Source: a bacterium (GTDB lineage: Bacteria; JALSQH01). From it: a stretch of DNA of 5,046 bases. This document shows, one piece after another, positions 3,160 to 5,046 of this stretch (positions are counted from its first letter, which is position 1; each line of letters begins with the position of its first letter). Location: contig JALSQH010000026.1 of the NCBI GenBank assembly GCA_026985515.1, positions 1 through 5,046 on the forward strand, written 5' to 3'. Below the pieces are notes generated by a model that was not told where the DNA came from, did no database searches, and saw nothing but the letters and a program-made list of their open reading frames with translations. A program made the position numbers and the translations under genes.

Positions 3160-4803
3160 TTATTTCAGCTGGTCTCTGTATTCATCCTCATCCCATACTT
3201 CAGCACTGAATTTCTCAATCTTTGTATCGGGATCTTTCCAGCAACCGGGGGGAAGACCTGCTTTCAGGCATGTGTGGTCAAGAAATGTATAGAGATCCCA
3301 GTGATATTCAACTGGCACCTGCGGGAGAAGCAGACCTCTGTAAAATCCTTTTGTAATAATTAAACCATCTCTTCCAACTTTTATCTCTGAAATATCCTTC
3401 ACCGGAACCACTGGTGTTAATCTTGATATTTCAATGTGGATGAGAGGTAACTCATCCTTCCTCAGAGGTGGAAAACGTGGATCATGAAAGGCTGCCTCAA
3501 TAGCCATATGCTTCACATTTTCCACAAGTGGTTCATGGGGTATTATTGTGCCAATGCAACCTCTCAGGTCACCGTGCTCTTTCAATGTTACAAAAACAGC
3601 ACCGGGCTGAAGTAGTCTCTTGGTTGGTGGTTTCCAGTCAGGTGGATCCTTTCCTTCCAGTGCGTTGGCGATTGTCTGCCTTGCCAGTTTTAAAAGGAAG
3701 ATTCTCTCTTCATCCGTTAATCTTTCTTCACCCAGTTTTTCAAGTTCCATCTTTCCCTCCTTATTTCCCTCTTCTTTTATAATAACCATACTTGCATAAC
3801 CTACAACCCTGTCAGGTGGACCAGCTGTATCTCCGGAGTTCAGATATTTTAAGAGAAGAATTTTTCTTGGTGTTTTTTCGAAGATTTTCAGTACTGCAAT
3901 TACAGGTCCCCAGCTGCACATCTCTGCTTTCTTATCTCTTACAGCGAAATAGAGGAGTTCCGGGTCTCCCTTTTTAATGTAATCTATGGTAGCTTTGTCA
4001 AGTTTCTCCGCTACATTATAGGGGTGGTAGTGAGAGAGGTCTGTACTGGCAATGTAAAAGGCTTTTTCACCAATTACATTTTTCAAAATCTTACCCAATT
4101 TTTCTGCTGTTGAAATGTCCTGATTTCCCATGACAAGTGGAATAATTTCTATGTTATTTCCGAGAAAATATTGAAGATATGGTATCTGTGTTTCCACCGA
4201 ATGCTCCCTCATAAAAAGAGTGTCATCGGTGGTGATCAGACCATTGCTGACTTTTATGAGTTTTCTCTCCAGTTTTCTTGCGATTTTCACCTTTCCAAGG
4301 GGTGTTTCGTAATAATCTTTGTCAAGAACCGCTACATAAGGTCTTAAGAAATAGTGGGAGATCCCGATTATTACAAAGAGATGTGGAATTTCATTACTGT
4401 GCTTTGCGATAAGTTTGTATCCATATACTGCAACAGGTGCTGCATACCTGTAACCAGCATGGGGACTGACAATAGCCACTATCTTCCCCTTTGTGGATGG
4501 AAGGGATGTGACCTTTGATGAGAAGTTTTCAAGCATTGAATCAATCTCTTCCCTGTTTGCTGGATAAAATCCTCCACTGACCACAGAGTAAAATATTTCT
4601 TCATGTTTTTTAACAATTTTCTTCTTCTTGTGGCATGCGGGGAGTATCACAAAGAAAATGATTAAAATTACCGGAAGTACCCTGTACCATTTTGCCTCTT
4701 TACGGGAAGTTTCGCTTTTTCCTTTTGATATGAAAATTCTTTCCAGTTTTATTTCTGGAAGAAGGGCTAAGAGGTAGAGAAAAAATCTTCTTGAAAACTT
4801 CAT
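3160..4803 (-). CDS. Fused AmmeMemoRadiSam proteins B (Memo-like) and A (AMMECR1-like), with membrane or lipoprotein N-terminus
   Basis: A 547-residue fusion. Residues 1-70 are an unusual leader: twin-arginine-like SRRFFLYLLALL (4-15), then a hydrophobic stretch ending ILPAC (43-57), which resembles a lipobox with C57. Residues about 71-345 are Memo/LigB-like: SPHAGYRYA with H115, GISHYF with H150, HSVETQIPYLQ (201-211), STDLSHYH (253-260) and CSWGP with C296. H115, H150 and C296 match the metal-ligand positions of human MEMO1. Residues about 360-540 are AMMECR1-like: LRGCIGTI (413-420), FHDPRFPPL (439-447), IHIEISRLTP (455-464) and YHWDLYTFLDH. Both domains belong to a radical-SAM-linked system of unknown reaction, and that enzyme is encoded directly upstream. 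I chose ATG 4803: it overlaps the upstream TGA as ATGA and has GGAGGT seven bases away. A start at 4845 would lie deep in the upstream gene. The domain joint holds signs of recent fusion, annotated separately. Confidence 0.9.
   Translation of the reverse strand: MKFSRRFFLYLLALLPEIKLERIFISKGKSETSRKEAKWYRVLPVILIIFFVILPACHKKKKIVKKHEEIFYSVVSGGFYPANREEIDSMLENFSSKVTSLPSTKGKIVAIVSPHAGYRYAAPVAVYGYKLIAKHSNEIPHLFVIIGISHYFLRPYVAVLDKDYYETPLGKVKIARKLERKLIKVSNGLITTDDTLFMREHSVETQIPYLQYFLGNNIEIIPLVMGNQDISTAEKLGKILKNVIGEKAFYIASTDLSHYHPYNVAEKLDKATIDYIKKGDPELLYFAVRDKKAEMCSWGPVIAVLKIFEKTPRKILLLKYLNSGDTAGPPDRVVGYASMVIIKEEGNKEGKMELEKLGEERLTDEERIFLLKLARQTIANALEGKDPPDWKPPTKRLLQPGAVFVTLKEHGDLRGCIGTIIPHEPLVENVKHMAIEAAFHDPRFPPLRKDELPLIHIEISRLTPVVPVKDISEIKVGRDGLIITKGFYRGLLLPQVPVEYHWDLYTFLDHTCLKAGLPPGCWKDPDTKIEKFSAEVWDEDEYRDQLK
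3748..3762 (-). promoter_or_regulatory. Internal ribosome binding site and ATG before the AMMECR1 domain
   Basis: Inside the fused gene, AAGGAGGG (3762-3755) precedes an in-frame ATG (3750-3748, Met352) by 4 bases, as good as any gene start in this window. From here a 196-residue AMMECR1-like protein could be made on its own (3160-3750), the normal length for free-standing AmmeMemoRadiSam protein A. Its first residues, MELEKLGEERLTDEE, look like a natural N-terminus. The site is either a relic of a separate gene or an active internal start. Confidence 0.6.
3761..3769 (-). other. G-GGA-AAT slippery heptamer leading into a -1 frame TAA at the fusion joint
   Basis: Codons 345-347 read gaG GGA AAT, an X-XXY-YYZ heptamer in the correct phase for -1 slippage (3769-3763). 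After a -1 slip the next codon is TAA (3763-3761), which would release protein B alone at about 347 residues. The same TAA overlaps the SD of the AMMECR1 start. No stimulatory pseudoknot was identified, so function is unproven. An ancestral stop codon displaced by a one-base change explains it equally well. Confidence 0.4.
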
Positions 4804-5046
4804 TGGTTCCACCTCCCGTAAATTGGGTAACCACAGTAGGGACATTTCCCATTTTTAATATGGTTTTCAACAACAAAGTATCCTATTCTTTTTATCAGCA
4901 ATCTACCGCATCTGGGGCAGTATGTTGATTCAGCCGGATGTCCCGGCACATTGCCTATGTATACATACTTCATTCCGCTATTTTTAGCAATTTCTCTGGC
5001 TTTTTCAAGGGTTTTAACCGGGGTTGGGTAAATATGTTTCATCTTG
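4800..5046 (-). CDS. C-terminal part of AmmeMemoRadiSam system radical SAM enzyme (5' end outside window)
   Basis: The frame is open through the right edge; the Met codon at 5042-5040 is preceded by a Lys codon, so it is internal. About 81 residues are visible. PTPVKTLEKAREIAKNSG is followed by KYVYIGNVPGH, then a zinc-ribbon-like end with CPRCG and CPYCG, and the final GRWNQ. This matches the characteristic C-terminus of the radical SAM enzyme that accompanies Memo and AMMECR1 proteins. The CxxxCxxC cluster motif and the TIM-barrel core are upstream, outside the window. The enzyme would use S-adenosylmethionine and a [4Fe-4S] cluster; its substrate is unknown. The stop overlaps the fused partner's start as ATGA, so the two proteins are probably made in fixed ratio. 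Confidence 0.88.
   Translation of the reverse strand, partial: KMKHIYPTPVKTLEKAREIAKNSGMKYVYIGNVPGHPAESTYCPRCGRLLIKRIGYFVVENHIKNGKCPYCGYPIYGRWNQ
4809..4817 (-). promoter_or_regulatory. Shine-Dalgarno that sets the start of the Memo-AMMECR1 gene
   Basis: GGGAGGTGG lies in the last codons of the radical SAM gene, with its GGAGGT core seven bases before ATG 4803. It selects this start over the in-frame ATG at 4845 and indicates translational coupling through the ATGA overlap. Confidence 0.8.

Noticed and set aside
3528-3977. Plus-strand open frames of 84 and 61 codons opposite the Memo-AMMECR1 fusion.
   Set aside because: They are shadows of a long gene whose conserved motifs are intact on the minus strand.
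4803-4845. A longer start for the Memo-AMMECR1 protein (ATG at 4845, adding MSLLWLPNLREVEP).
   Set aside because: It lies inside the radical SAM coding end, whereas ATG 4803 has an ideal SD and an ATGA overlap.
5040-5046. Treating the Met codon at 5042-5040 as the start of an 80-residue zinc-ribbon protein.
   Set aside because: The frame stays open to the window edge, and the sequence around this Met matches the interior of the radical SAM family's C-terminal region.
1-5046. CRISPR array, insertion sequence, phage genes, tRNA or rRNA.
   Set aside because: No regular repeats, terminal inverted repeats, transposase motifs or clover-leaf patterns were seen on either strand.

Overview
This window is compact bacterial chromosome with an AT-rich base composition (about 60% A+T, judged by eye). 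Genes are tightly packed. Operon neighbours abut or overlap by a few bases, and both convergent gene pairs overlap at their 3' ends. Promoters are clear sigma70-type with exact TTGACA -35 boxes, and Shine-Dalgarno (SD) sites are strong, so this is bacterial rather than archaeal DNA. I see no mobile element, CRISPR array, rRNA or tRNA. The species cannot be named. The SfsA variant and the AmmeMemoRadiSam locus would fit an anaerobic, possibly thermophilic lineage, but that is inference.

Layout. (1) Positions 1-1044, + strand: the tail of a bat (Bacteroides aerotolerance-type) operon. It holds the last 43 codons of a probable BatD, then BatE (signal peptide, TPR, two membrane helices, SH3-like domain), then a small double-CxxC zinc-ribbon frame that overlaps the 3' end of batE by 91 bases. 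(2) Positions 1004-1798, - strand: an IclR-family regulator. (3) Positions 1799-1956: a divergent control region with two facing sigma70 promoters and a perfect inverted repeat on the IclR -35 box. (4) Positions 1957-2868, + strand: a two-gene operon of a 59-residue winged-helix protein and SfsA. (5) Positions 2845-5046, - strand: an AmmeMemoRadiSam locus. In reading order it has the C-terminus of the radical SAM enzyme, a fused Memo-like (protein B) plus AMMECR1-like (protein A) protein with a membrane or lipoprotein N-terminus, and a YruB-type glutaredoxin with its own promoter.

How the genes fit together. The radical SAM, Memo and AMMECR1 parts are the three members of a widespread but functionally uncharacterised system, here compressed into two genes. 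The fusion joint is the most interesting point in the window. A perfect SD and ATG for a free-standing AMMECR1 protein, and a TAA in the -1 frame, sit exactly where two separate genes would meet. An in-phase G-GGA-AAT heptamer leads straight into that TAA. The junction therefore looks like a very recent one-base gene fusion, a site making two products, or a base-calling error. The batE/zinc-ribbon joint shows the mirror image: two overlapping frames that a single-base change in a homopolymer would merge into one protein. The IclR, winged-helix and SfsA genes form a plausible small regulatory unit, with IclR likely controlling itself and perhaps the divergent operon.
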